In this document: one piece after another, positions 50,983 to 58,733 of the stretch
Numbering within the stretch: the first letter of the stretch is position 1
Layout of the letters: each line of letters starts with the position of its first letter
IMG/VR virus record: IMGVR_UViG_3300017917_002374
Location: 1 to 64,000 of that record
DNA from: a virus
Length of the DNA stretch: 64,000 bases
Reading direction: 5' to 3' (one strand)
Made by a program: the position numbers and the translations under genes
The notes under the pieces: generated by a model
Databases searched by the model: none
Told to the model about the DNA's origin: nothing
The model's input: the letters and a program-made list of their open reading frames with translations, nothing else

Positions 50983-51000
50983 TTGTAACACGCTTGTAAT
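50983..51000 (+). promoter_or_regulatory. Pho-box-like direct repeat before pstS
   Basis: TTGTAAC, 4 bases, TTGTAAT: two 7-mers at the 11-base period of the PhoB box (CTGTCAT-N4-CTGTCAT in E. coli; 5 of 7 positions match per repeat). TTAAATA about 10 bases downstream could be the -10. Suggests control by host PhoB. Confidence 0.5.
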
Positions 51001-51058
51001 CTTAAGATGTTTAAATATTTTTGTGCAATGCACATAATAATATCTTAAGGAGATACAA

Positions 51059-52069
51059 ATGAAACAACTCGTAGCGGCGCTATTGGCCATGTTGGCAATC
51101 AGCGCACAAGCGGCCGATATTACCGGCGCAGGAGCAACATTCCCTTTCCCAATCTACAGCAAGTGGGCAGAAGCCTACAAGGCGCAAACAGGAATTGGCC
51201 TTAACTATCAATCAATTGGATCAGGTGGCGGTATTCGTCAAATCAAAGCCAAGACAGTGGATTTTGGCGCTAGCGACATGCCACTCAAATTGGAAGATTT
51301 AGAAAAAGATGATCTGGTGCAGTTTCCGGTAATTATTGGAGGTGTGGTGCCAGTGGTGAATGTAGAAGGCATTCAGCCAGGACAATTAAAACTAACCAGC
51401 GATGTTGTAGCTGGTATTTTTTTAGGAAAAATTACCCGGTGGAACGACACTGCAATTGCAGCACTGAACCCTGACACAAAATTGCCTGCTCAAAACATCA
51501 CCGTGGTTCATCGCAGTGACAGTTCAGGCACAACATTCTTGTTCACAGACTGGCTGAGCAAGACCAGTGCAGAATGGCGAGACCAAGTGGGCGCAGGTGC
51601 AGGAGTCAAATGGCCCGTGGGCGTGGGTGGCAAAGGCAACGAAGGTGTGGCCACACAAGTGCAACAGGTTAAAGGAGCCATTGGTTATGTGGAGTATGCG
51701 TATGCCAAACGTAATAAGATTCCGCACACACAGCTCAAGAACCGTGATGGCAAGTTTGTACAACCAGACGATCTTACTTTTAAAGCAGCCGCTGATGGTG
51801 CAGAATGGAGTGGCACCAATGGCATGTATACTCTGCTCACAGATCAAAAAGGCCAAAATGCTTGGCCAATCACGGGTGCATCGTTTATAATCATGCACAA
51901 GAAACAACAGGACCCTCTAGTGGGTAGAGCTGTGCTGAAGTTTTTTAGTTGGGCATTCAACAACGGCGGTAAGATGGCCGAGGACTTGGACTACGTACAC
52001 TTGCCAAAAAGTTTACAAGACAAAGTTCGTGTTGAATGGACAAAATTTAACCTAGGAGAAATCAAATGA
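51059..52069 (+). CDS. pstS: Phosphate ABC transporter substrate-binding protein PstS
   Basis: 336 residues. Signal peptide MKQLVAALLAMLAISAQA. Phosphate-binding loops: ITGAGATFPFPIYSKW, SIGSGGGIRQIKAKTVDFGA and VVHRSDSSGTTFLFTDWL. Periplasmic protein delivering phosphate to the host PstCAB. pstS is a known auxiliary gene of cyanophages, raising phosphate uptake during infection. AAGGAG before the ATG. Overlaps the next gene (ATGA). Confidence 0.96.
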   Translation: MKQLVAALLAMLAISAQAADITGAGATFPFPIYSKWAEAYKAQTGIGLNYQSIGSGGGIRQIKAKTVDFGASDMPLKLEDLEKDDLVQFPVIIGGVVPVVNVEGIQPGQLKLTSDVVAGIFLGKITRWNDTAIAALNPDTKLPAQNITVVHRSDSSGTTFLFTDWLSKTSAEWRDQVGAGAGVKWPVGVGGKGNEGVATQVQQVKGAIGYVEYAYAKRNKIPHTQLKNRDGKFVQPDDLTFKAAADGAEWSGTNGMYTLLTDQKGQNAWPITGASFIIMHKKQQDPLVGRAVLKFFSWAFNNGGKMAEDLDYVHLPKSLQDKVRVEWTKFNLGEIK

Positions 52070-52626
52070 AGTTGGTAAAATATCTAGCAGTCGCACTGCT
52101 GTTGACAGCAGGTGCTGCACAAGCACAGTTGAAATATTATGGAACTTATGAATTCACTGATGAAGAAAATCGCGTGACAGATGCTAACAAGCAGAAAAGT
52201 GGTTTTGTGCTGGGTGGCAAAAATGCTCAAGGTTGGGACTTCAGTGCCAAGTTTGACATGGGTCATGAGTCAGGCGCCAGCAAGGGTGCAGAAGTGCGCA
52301 TTCGTAAAAACTGGGCCAATGCTGTTGGCACATTGAGCCCATGGTTGGGAGTGCGTGGTGGCGAAGCCATCACCACAGATGACAACTGGACCTACTATGC
52401 ACTGGAGGGTGGCGTTAAGTTTCCCATCGTGGGCGCACTCACAGGTGATGTAGGGTACCGTTATCGCAACGCAGTGGAACAGAGTCGTGCATACCAAACT
52501 GATCGTTATTACGGCATGGTCAGCTATGCGTTAACCAAACAGGACAGTGTGGGCTTGCGCTATGCTCGCAGCTACGGAGACAGTGAAACCAATGCTTGGC
52601 GATTGAGTTATACACGCAGTTTTTAA
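52066..52626 (+). CDS. Beta-barrel outer-membrane protein coupled to pstS
   Basis: 186 residues. Signal peptide MKLVKYLAVALLLTAGAAQA, then alternating strands (YYGTYEFTDEENRV, WTYYALEGGVKFP, GDVGYRYRNAVEQS, SVGLRYARSYGD) and a terminal aromatic LSYTRSF, the beta-barrel assembly signal. The count fits an 8-stranded barrel. Translational coupling to PstS suggests a role in phosphate or anion entry; it could instead mask a receptor. Confidence 0.8.
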   Translation: MKLVKYLAVALLLTAGAAQAQLKYYGTYEFTDEENRVTDANKQKSGFVLGGKNAQGWDFSAKFDMGHESGASKGAEVRIRKNWANAVGTLSPWLGVRGGEAITTDDNWTYYALEGGVKFPIVGALTGDVGYRYRNAVEQSRAYQTDRYYGMVSYALTKQDSVGLRYARSYGDSETNAWRLSYTRSF

Positions 52627-52650
52627 AAAAGGCCCGCAAGGGCTTTTTTA
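52625..52650 (+). terminator. Rho-independent terminator
   Basis: AAAAAAGGCCC, loop GCAA, GGGCTTTTTT. Confidence 0.85.
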
Positions 52651-52683
52651 ATGGCCGCGCTTAAACCCAGTGTATTATTTTTT

Positions 52684-52719
52684 ACAGAGACTGCTTAAAT
52701 AATCAAAAGGAGTCTCTGT
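52684..52719 (+). repeat. 9-bp inverted repeat before a secreted-protein operon
   Basis: ACAGAGACT, 18 bases, AGTCTCTGT, then TTTTTC. The loop holds TTAAATAA and AAAAGGAG. It could sequester the element or act as a weak terminator. Confidence 0.5.
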
Positions 52720-52782
52720 TTTTCAATTAATGCCACTTCAATCAACTCCATAACAAAAGGGTACGAAACCCAGGGAGTATAA

Positions 52783-53238
52783 ATGAAGAAAAAAATACTA
52801 GCAAGCATTATGATATTTGCTGCTGTTGGAGCGAACGCAGCAGATCCTATAGTAACCGATAGCACCAGCCGCAGCACATCAGAAACCACAATTAAATCAC
52901 CACCACCAACAGCAATTGCGCCCGGAATTACCAGCATGAATACCGACTTGTGCGCAGTGGGTGTAAGTGGTGCAGCACAAACACAAATACTAGGCATTGC
53001 TATTGGATCTACATTTGTAGACAAAAATTGCGAACGTCTAAAATTATCCAAAACACTATATGACATGGGCATGAAAGTGGCAGCAGTGGCTACCCTGTGC
53101 CAAGACGAACGAGTGTTCACTGCCATGATGAATGCTGGCACACCTTGTCCAGTGGATGGTAAAATTGGTGCTGAGGCCAAAGAAATATGGGACAACAATC
53201 CACAGCGCCAGCCACAAAAGGTCAAGAGTAAAGATTAA
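52783..53238 (+). CDS. Secreted protein
   Basis: 151 residues. Signal peptide MKKKILASIMIFAAVGANA. Mature part with Ser/Thr/Pro linker, then NTDLCAVGVSGAAQTQIL and helical region with four Cys (LCAVG, NCERL, TLCQD, TPCPV). Family unknown. TAATG overlap with the next gene; first of three. Confidence 0.65.
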   Translation: MKKKILASIMIFAAVGANAADPIVTDSTSRSTSETTIKSPPPTAIAPGITSMNTDLCAVGVSGAAQTQILGIAIGSTFVDKNCERLKLSKTLYDMGMKVAAVATLCQDERVFTAMMNAGTPCPVDGKIGAEAKEIWDNNPQRQPQKVKSKD

Positions 53239-54743
53239 TGAAAAAACTTTTTGCAATTCTAGCATTCCTGTCATTGCCGGCATTTTCTGTTGAACCAACA
53301 GTGGGAGAAAATGCACTGATCAACGGCGCACTAAATGGTAATGCCACAGGATGGACACAAAGCGGCATGGCAGGCGGAGCGGATGGCAACGGCGGCGGCG
53401 GTTATACTTTTAGTTTTCAAAGCGGTACCATATCTCAAACCTATGCTATCAATCAGGCACTGCAAGGAACTGGCATTCAGATACATGGATTCAATTATGG
53501 ATTTGAATATAGATTCAATTGCGGTCAACGCATTGGTGCCAGTTGTGACAGCAATTCGTTACAAGATACATTGAATGCCACAGTTAGCATAACCAACAAC
53601 AGCGGTGCTACAGTGTATTCTCAGTACTATGGATTAGGTGCTAAAAATGCTGCCGACGGTAACAGTGCCTATAATCCAAATTGGCAAAGTGTGGCCACCG
53701 AACAAAGATTTACCAATCCCTATGACATTGCCAATCTGGGCACTTTTACCATGAGTATCACTGGCATGGACGCAGGCTTCTGGGGCGGTAACTATGGTCC
53801 TAGTGTTCGTAACGCATATTCAAGACCTGTGTACACACAGAATGTTTGTACTACCAATCCATTGAGTTCGCCAGAATGCCCTGGATACGAGACAGCATAT
53901 TTGAATCTTCAGTGCAGTATGAATCCAGGATACAGTCCAAGCTGTCCAGGATATTTTACACATCAATGCTCTGCGAATCCTTTGTTTAATGCAAGCTGTC
54001 CAGGATATGCCACTGCCTATCATACCTTGCAATGTAGTACGAATCCGTTGTATGCCACTGATTGCCCTGGATACAAACAAGCATACTTCTTAGAACAGTG
54101 CAAAAAAGACAGTTTATACAGTCGCGACTGTGAGGGTTATAGTACAGCTTATGCAATAAAGAATTTAGTGGCGTTGGAAGTTGATAGCAGTTTGATCAAT
54201 CAGTCTCTGGCCACAACTGCGGCCAGCAGTCCGGCAGTGGTGCAAAAGCAAGCTGAAGCGCAGGCTACCACGGCTAGTGCAACTGTGTCGCCAACTTCAG
54301 TAACTTCTGTTAACTCTGTTGTGAGACCATCCGTGACATCAACTCCAGAAACTCGCACACCGCCCAAAGAAGAACGACGTGAAACAGCCAGCAATCCAGA
54401 AACACGTACTCCTCCTAAAGAAGAGAAACGTGAAACAGTGGCCAAGAAAAATACAGAAAATAAAAAGAACGCTGAAACCGCAGCAAGAGACATTACAAAA
54501 GCCAAAAAACAAGAAGACATTGTGGCAATTCAAAATGTCATAGTATCAGGCATGGGCATATTACCAGGGTTTGAAGCCTATCAGTACAATGCACTACCCG
54601 ACGGAATGTTTTATAAGCCAAAGGAAATGTACGCCAATCAAAAAAATGTGGACAATAGAAATGCCCAAAGATTTTTAGGTGGCGCAAGCGATGCCCGTCA
54701 TCAACAGATGATAGAACAACAATACCAATTAGGAGAAAAATAA
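53238..54743 (+). CDS. Secreted protein with five Cys-Pro-Gly-Tyr repeats
   Basis: 501 residues. Signal peptide MKKLFAILAFLSLPAFS. N-terminal ~190 residues beta-rich (lectin-like GGGGYTFSFQSGTIS). Residues ~203-310: five tandem ~20-residue repeats of form QC-x-x-NP-x6-CPGY-x2-AY, two Cys each. Then a low-complexity region with duplicated PETRTPPKEE, and a C-terminal helical region. Likely an extracellular or periplasmic structural protein. Disulfide-linked repeats are inferred. Confidence 0.7.
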   Translation: MKKLFAILAFLSLPAFSVEPTVGENALINGALNGNATGWTQSGMAGGADGNGGGGYTFSFQSGTISQTYAINQALQGTGIQIHGFNYGFEYRFNCGQRIGASCDSNSLQDTLNATVSITNNSGATVYSQYYGLGAKNAADGNSAYNPNWQSVATEQRFTNPYDIANLGTFTMSITGMDAGFWGGNYGPSVRNAYSRPVYTQNVCTTNPLSSPECPGYETAYLNLQCSMNPGYSPSCPGYFTHQCSANPLFNASCPGYATAYHTLQCSTNPLYATDCPGYKQAYFLEQCKKDSLYSRDCEGYSTAYAIKNLVALEVDSSLINQSLATTAASSPAVVQKQAEAQATTASATVSPTSVTSVNSVVRPSVTSTPETRTPPKEERRETASNPETRTPPKEEKRETVAKKNTENKKNAETAARDITKAKKQEDIVAIQNVIVSGMGILPGFEAYQYNALPDGMFYKPKEMYANQKNVDNRNAQRFLGGASDARHQQMIEQQYQLGEK

Positions 54744-55376
54744 ATGGCAGAAGAAAAAGTTGACGTAAACAAAAAAATTGACGATCTTGAAGCAGCATCT
54801 AAAAAATATGCTAGTAAAGACACAGTGATCAGTATTGGCGGGTATGAATTTACTCCAGCCAAATTAATGGTGGCATTTACTTTGGTGAGTTCTGCACTAG
54901 GCGGCCTATATGGATGCTTTGAAGTGTACAAAGACTACATGGGCATGAAGAAAAAGATTGCTGAATACGTGAGTCCTGATCTAACAGAAGTTTATAAAAA
55001 GTTGGAAGTGCTAGAAGCCAACACCAACAAAACCGTAGAATACAGCCAAGATATCAAGAACGATCTTAAAAGCGACATTCGCAGACTTGAAGGTGTGGTA
55101 GAAAGTGTAGAGCGTGACAGCAAGGTAGCACAGCGAGATACAGATAAAAGTGTGCAGGATGCACGTAAAGATGTGCGTGAAACCAAAGCAGAAGTAGACA
55201 AAATAACTCGTCAACTGGAAAAAGACACTACCCAGCAAAACAAAGAATTGCAACGCAGTGTTGACAATGCAGTGCGACAGTTACAAAAAGAAAACGAAGC
55301 CGAGCTCAAGTCCATACGCAGAGAGCTAGACGACAAAATCAAAAAAGCTCTGGACAATCCACTCAACAACAAATAA
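54744..55376 (+). CDS. Membrane protein with long coiled coil
   Basis: 210 residues. One hydrophobic segment LMVAFTLVSSALGGLYGCF, then ~130 residues of coiled coil (NKTVEYSQDIKNDLKSDIRR onwards). Start immediately after the CPGY protein. Together the three genes may build an envelope-spanning complex; inference. Confidence 0.65.
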   Translation: MAEEKVDVNKKIDDLEAASKKYASKDTVISIGGYEFTPAKLMVAFTLVSSALGGLYGCFEVYKDYMGMKKKIAEYVSPDLTEVYKKLEVLEANTNKTVEYSQDIKNDLKSDIRRLEGVVESVERDSKVAQRDTDKSVQDARKDVRETKAEVDKITRQLEKDTTQQNKELQRSVDNAVRQLQKENEAELKSIRRELDDKIKKALDNPLNNK

Positions 55377-55386
55377 AACCCACTAT

Positions 55387-55418
55387 AATAAAAAAGCCCG
55401 CAAGGGCTTTTTTATTAT
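55387..55418 (+). terminator. Rho-independent (probably bidirectional) terminator
   Basis: TAATAAAAAAGCCC, loop GCAA, GGGCTTTTTTATTA. Confidence 0.88.
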
Positions 55419-55447
55419 AAGACAGTTGTCCACTATAAGTAAATTCT

Positions 55448-55699
55448 ATGCTAGATTATGCCTTGACATTCTTTTCCATTTTTTTTCTTGATATTGTGTA
55501 TACATACTATCTAAGATGTGTGGCCAAAGAGCATGTGTTGGGCGCCAGTTTTTGGAGTGTGGCCTGTTATCTACTGGGCAGCATTGCAGTAATCAGCTAT
55601 ACCACAAATCATTGGTTGATTATTCCTGCGGTGATTGGTGCTTTCTGTGGGACCTATGTAGGGATGAAGCTGAAAAAGCTGAATTTTTTAACAGAGTAA
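55448..55699 (+). CDS. Small multi-helix membrane protein
   Basis: 83 residues, hydrophobic segments ALTFFSIFFLDIVYTYYL, FWSVACYLLGSIAVISY and LIIPAVIGAFCGTYVGMK. No known function. Precedes the amidotransferase-like gene by 8 bases. Confidence 0.6.
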   Translation: MLDYALTFFSIFFLDIVYTYYLRCVAKEHVLGASFWSVACYLLGSIAVISYTTNHWLIIPAVIGAFCGTYVGMKLKKLNFLTE

Positions 55700-55707
55700 A
55701 TACTGTT

Positions 55708-56352
55708 ATGAAACCTACCATTGCCATGTTTTTGTATCAGCCTCGTGCAAGTGTACAATGCGGTAATGCAATGATGGAGGCTCTATCTGACTACTACCGA
55801 TTCAAGATCTTTACCAAGCAAGAAATGGAAGAAGATTTTTTTGATGATGTAGACATTGTGGCTTTTCCGGGTGGTGACGGCGATAGTGAAAGCTATCGCT
55901 TTTTAATGAAACATCACCAAAAACGCATTCAAAATTTTGTTGCCAATGGCGGGCGTTATTTGGGCATTTGCATGGGCGCATACTGGGCAGGATCACATTA
56001 TTTTAATATTCTACATCATGTGGATGCTGTGCAGTATATCACTCGTCCTGGCACAGACACACGTAGACCTCATGCCAAGGCCTGCCCAGTGAACTGGCTT
56101 GGTGAACCCATGCGCATGTATTTTTACGATGGATGTGCATTGGTTGGAGACGAGCGTAGATTTGAAACAGTGGCTCGATACGCAAACGGTGACCCAATGG
56201 CCATATTTCAGGATCGTGTTGGAATCATGGGTTGCCATCCAGAAAGTCAACAGTGGTGGTACAACATGTACAACTATCTCAAGCCACACTATCATAATGG
56301 TTACCATCATCGTTTGCTGTTGGATTTTGTTGACCAACTCATGCGTCAATAA
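55708..56352 (+). CDS. Biotin-protein-ligase-N-like / class I glutamine amidotransferase-like protein
   Basis: 214 residues from ATG 55708 (the longer frame from 55516 is inside the upstream gene). DIVAFPGGDGDSESYRFL and GGRYLGICMGAYWAGSHYF give the GATase-like nucleophile elbow with Cys; a His-Pro-Glu near the end (MGCHPESQQWW) matches the third catalytic part. BPL_N proteins are of uncertain role. Family fair, substrate unknown. Confidence 0.75.
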   Translation: MKPTIAMFLYQPRASVQCGNAMMEALSDYYRFKIFTKQEMEEDFFDDVDIVAFPGGDGDSESYRFLMKHHQKRIQNFVANGGRYLGICMGAYWAGSHYFNILHHVDAVQYITRPGTDTRRPHAKACPVNWLGEPMRMYFYDGCALVGDERRFETVARYANGDPMAIFQDRVGIMGCHPESQQWWYNMYNYLKPHYHNGYHHRLLLDFVDQLMRQ

Positions 56353-56401
56353 GTTTTTTCTATTCAATTCATAAAAATATATTTGGTAAAAACCTATGGA
56401 A

Positions 56402-56437
56402 AATGCCTAGACAATAGGCATTGTAGTCATATATAAT
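56402..56437 (+). promoter_or_regulatory. ahpC promoter with 8-bp palindrome over the -35
   Basis: AATGCCTA, loop GACAA, TAGGCATT (56402-56422). A -35-like TAGACA (56408-56413) lies inside; 18 bases later TATAAT (56432-56437). Layout fits repressor or activator control. Confidence 0.55.
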
Positions 56438-56473
56438 TGTTTTATGCACTGCAACATTATTCAAGGAGATAAA

Positions 56474-57007
56474 ATGAAAACCGTAGGTGATAAGATTGAG
56501 AAGTTTGCCGTTACTGGTGTGAACCCAGGCAAGGATGATTTCTTTGCCATTACAGATGAGAGCTTTGCTGGCAAGTGGAAAGTGATTGTTTACTATCCAA
56601 AAGACTTTACCTTTGTGTGTCCAACTGAAATCGTGGCATACGACAAACTGTTCCAGGATTTTGCTGACCGTGACGCTGTGCTGCTCACAGGCTCAACAGA
56701 CAACGAGTTCTGCAAGTTGGCATGGCAGAACGCACATGAGGATCTGAAAAAGATTCGTCACATTCAGTTTGCTGACACTGCTCGTGATGACAACAGTCTG
56801 ATCAATCAACTGGGCGTGTTCTATGCACCAGCTGGTGCAGCACTACGTGCCACCTTTATTGTTGATCCAGAGGGTGTGATTCAGCATGTGACCGTGAACA
56901 ACCTCAACGTTGGTCGTAGTCCAGAAGAAACACTGCGTGTGCTGGATGCACTGCAAACAGGCGAACTGTGTGCATGTAACCGTAACATTGGCGGCGAAAC
57001 ACTTTAA
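56474..57007 (+). CDS. ahpC: AhpC-type peroxiredoxin
   Basis: 177 residues from ATG 56474 with AAGGAG upstream. Peroxidatic Cys in DFTFVCPTEI; further catalytic-region motif GSTDNEFCKLAW; C-terminal GELCACNRNIGGETL supplies resolving cysteines, as in mycobacterial AhpC, which works with AhpD. Reduces H2O2 and organic peroxides. Transcribed with an SGNH protein and AhpD, its predicted reductant. Confidence 0.94.
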   Translation: MKTVGDKIEKFAVTGVNPGKDDFFAITDESFAGKWKVIVYYPKDFTFVCPTEIVAYDKLFQDFADRDAVLLTGSTDNEFCKLAWQNAHEDLKKIRHIQFADTARDDNSLINQLGVFYAPAGAALRATFIVDPEGVIQHVTVNNLNVGRSPEETLRVLDALQTGELCACNRNIGGETL

Positions 57008-57019
57008 TAGGAGGCTCAA

Positions 57020-57424
57020 ATGCTAGAATGTTTGATTGTTGGAGACAGTATTGCAGTAGGTGTAAGTCAAGTAAGACCTGAATGCCGGTCCATTGCGAAA
57101 AGTGGAATTAATTCTGCCAATTGGAACAAGCAGCATTTGAACAAACTGCAACCAACCAAGACCATGATTATCAGCCTGGGTGCAAATGACCTAGGGGTGA
57201 ACACTGAAGAAAACATTCGCCAACTGCGTGAACGTGCGCAGGCTGATAGAGTGTTTTGGTTGTTGCCCAGTCAGCGACTGAAACCTGATCAGGTACGAGC
57301 TGTAAAATTTGTTGCCATAGACTACGGTGATACAGTGATACCAAGGCCCGAGCGAGACATCAGTGCTGATGGGGTGCATCCTACATATAAAGGATATAAA
57401 GTTTTAGGAGAATTAACACGATGA
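57020..57424 (+). CDS. SGNH/GDSL-type hydrolase
   Basis: 134 residues, short for the family. GDSIAVGV (block I Ser), GANDLG (Asn block) and ISADGVHPTYKGY (Asp/His block) are in order. The block II Gly region is SINSANW-like. Could deacylate glycans or lipids; unrelated to peroxide metabolism by sequence. ATGA overlap with ahpD. Confidence 0.85.
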   Translation: MLECLIVGDSIAVGVSQVRPECRSIAKSGINSANWNKQHLNKLQPTKTMIISLGANDLGVNTEENIRQLRERAQADRVFWLLPSQRLKPDQVRAVKFVAIDYGDTVIPRPERDISADGVHPTYKGYKVLGELTR

Positions 57425-57933
57425 GTTGGTTAGAACAGATCAAGTCAGGACTTCCTGACTACGCAAAAGATACTAAATTAAATTTAGATGCTGTGATACT
57501 TCGCAGTACCTTGGATCCAGTTGAGGCAAACGCTGTTGCATTAGCAGCGGCCATGGCTACAGGCAATGGCAAGTTGGTGACCTTTATTCAAAGCAACATT
57601 GAAGATGCCAAGGAACGTGATGCTGCCCTGACAGCGGCCGCTATCATGGCGCAGAACAATGTATGGTATCCGTATGTTGAAATGACCGACGATGAAAATC
57701 TCAAAGGCTTGCCTGCGCAACTGCGTATGAACGCCATTGCCAGCCATGGTGGTACAACCAAGGCTCGTTTTGAAGCATATAGTCTTGCTGCCAGCATTGT
57801 GGGCAAGTGTCATTTCTGTGTGAAAGCGCACTATGAAACTCTCAAACAGGAAGGCTACACAGTTGAACATCTTCGTGACATTGGACGTATTGCAGCCGTA
57901 ATCACCAGTGTGGCTAGAGTGCTGAATTCCTAA
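57421..57933 (+). CDS. ahpD: AhpD-type alkylhydroperoxidase
   Basis: 170 residues, usual length for AhpD. Active-site CxxC with downstream His: GKCHFCVKAHYETLKQEG. Upstream acidic region and all-helical pattern agree. AhpD reduces oxidised AhpC and can itself act on peroxides. Its presence beside AhpC gives a self-contained peroxide defence of the mycobacterial type. Confidence 0.92.
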   Translation: MSWLEQIKSGLPDYAKDTKLNLDAVILRSTLDPVEANAVALAAAMATGNGKLVTFIQSNIEDAKERDAALTAAAIMAQNNVWYPYVEMTDDENLKGLPAQLRMNAIASHGGTTKARFEAYSLAASIVGKCHFCVKAHYETLKQEGYTVEHLRDIGRIAAVITSVARVLNS

Positions 57934-58046
57934 AGAAAATCACGAGTACAAAATCATGATGTACTGGATACGAAATGTCCAAAATTCATCGTATAATTCA
58001 GATACATACTGTTGCAGTATGTTAATTTTAATCAAGGAGAAATAAC

Positions 58047-58121
58047 ATGGCATGGACTACACCTCAAGCAACCGACCTTCGGTACGGTTTTGAAATTTCA
58101 ATGTATATCGCCAACCGCTAA
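58047..58121 (+). CDS. pqqA: PqqA, precursor peptide of pyrroloquinoline quinone
   Basis: 24 residues, MAWTTPQATDLRYGFEISMY followed by IANR. PqqA of PQQ producers has DLR-x-G-x-E-[VI]-[TS]-[ML]-Y-[IV]-x-N-R; the Glu (16) and Tyr (20), which are cross-linked by PqqE to form PQQ, are present at the right spacing, as are the DLR and NR flanks. AAGGAG (58034-58039) lies 7 bases upstream and TATAAT (57992-57997) ahead of it. No pqqB/C/D/E is in this window, so host enzymes are presumably used. Too short for standard gene callers. Confidence 0.93.
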   Translation: MAWTTPQATDLRYGFEISMYIANR

Positions 58122-58139
58122 TATACATTTGAAATAAAG

Positions 58140-58616
58140 TTAGCCCTCTTGTAGGGCTTTCTTTTTGGCTCTTGTTTCTGCAAGAGTGCGTCTAATTTTT
58201 TCTCTGGTTTCTTCTGTTACGGCATGTCCTTTTCTAGATGCTGCCCAATTGGCTAAATGCTCGGGAGATTTAGTTTTACCTTTATGAGATTCAGATCGTT
58301 TCTTATTTGCGTTAAGCAAGGTACCATCAGCTCGTTGTCGTTCAGTTCGTTTGGTACATGCTTCTTTCATTTTAGCAATGGCTTCGGGTGTGTGTTTCTT
58401 GCCTTTCATCCCCATACCTTGTTTCATCCTTAACATTTCTTCTTGTCCTATTCTTTTAGAAAGTGCAAGCCAAGCAATTTTATCTTGTATATTTCCATGC
58501 TGCTCGTACAATACACGATGAGCTTCCGCATGCTCCTCTACTGTAAGCTCTACTAGATTACTCGGATCGTCTGTGCCGCCCATGTATTTGGGTATGATAT
58601 GGTGTATGTGTTTCAT
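58140..58616 (-). CDS. HNH homing endonuclease with NUMOD3 motifs
   Basis: 158 residues on the minus strand from ATG 58616 (TTG 58643 is an alternative). HNH core HIHHIIPKYMGGTDDPSNLV with ELTVEEHAEAH; later GKKHTPEAIAKMKEA and GKTKSPEHLANWA are NUMOD3 DNA-binding repeats. Free-standing, no intron seen around it. Its end lies 18 bases after the pqqA stop, so it may have entered with or beside pqqA. Confidence 0.88.
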   Translation of the reverse strand: MKHIHHIIPKYMGGTDDPSNLVELTVEEHAEAHRVLYEQHGNIQDKIAWLALSKRIGQEEMLRMKQGMGMKGKKHTPEAIAKMKEACTKRTERQRADGTLLNANKKRSESHKGKTKSPEHLANWAASRKGHAVTEETREKIRRTLAETRAKKKALQEG

Positions 58617-58675
58617 GTAATTATTTAGCAATCGTGACTTCAAAACCTAGTGTTAAAAAATCAAGATCTTTTTGG

Positions 58676-58704
58676 TTGACCATTTTGTTCACATGCACTA
58701 CAAT
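58676..58704 (+). promoter_or_regulatory. TTGACC-family early promoter
   Basis: TTGACC, 17 bases, TACAAT (58699-58704); spacer differs from the ACCCATTTT type. Confidence 0.8.
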
Positions 58705-58733
58705 ACAAGCTCTATCACTTGATTCTCACAATT

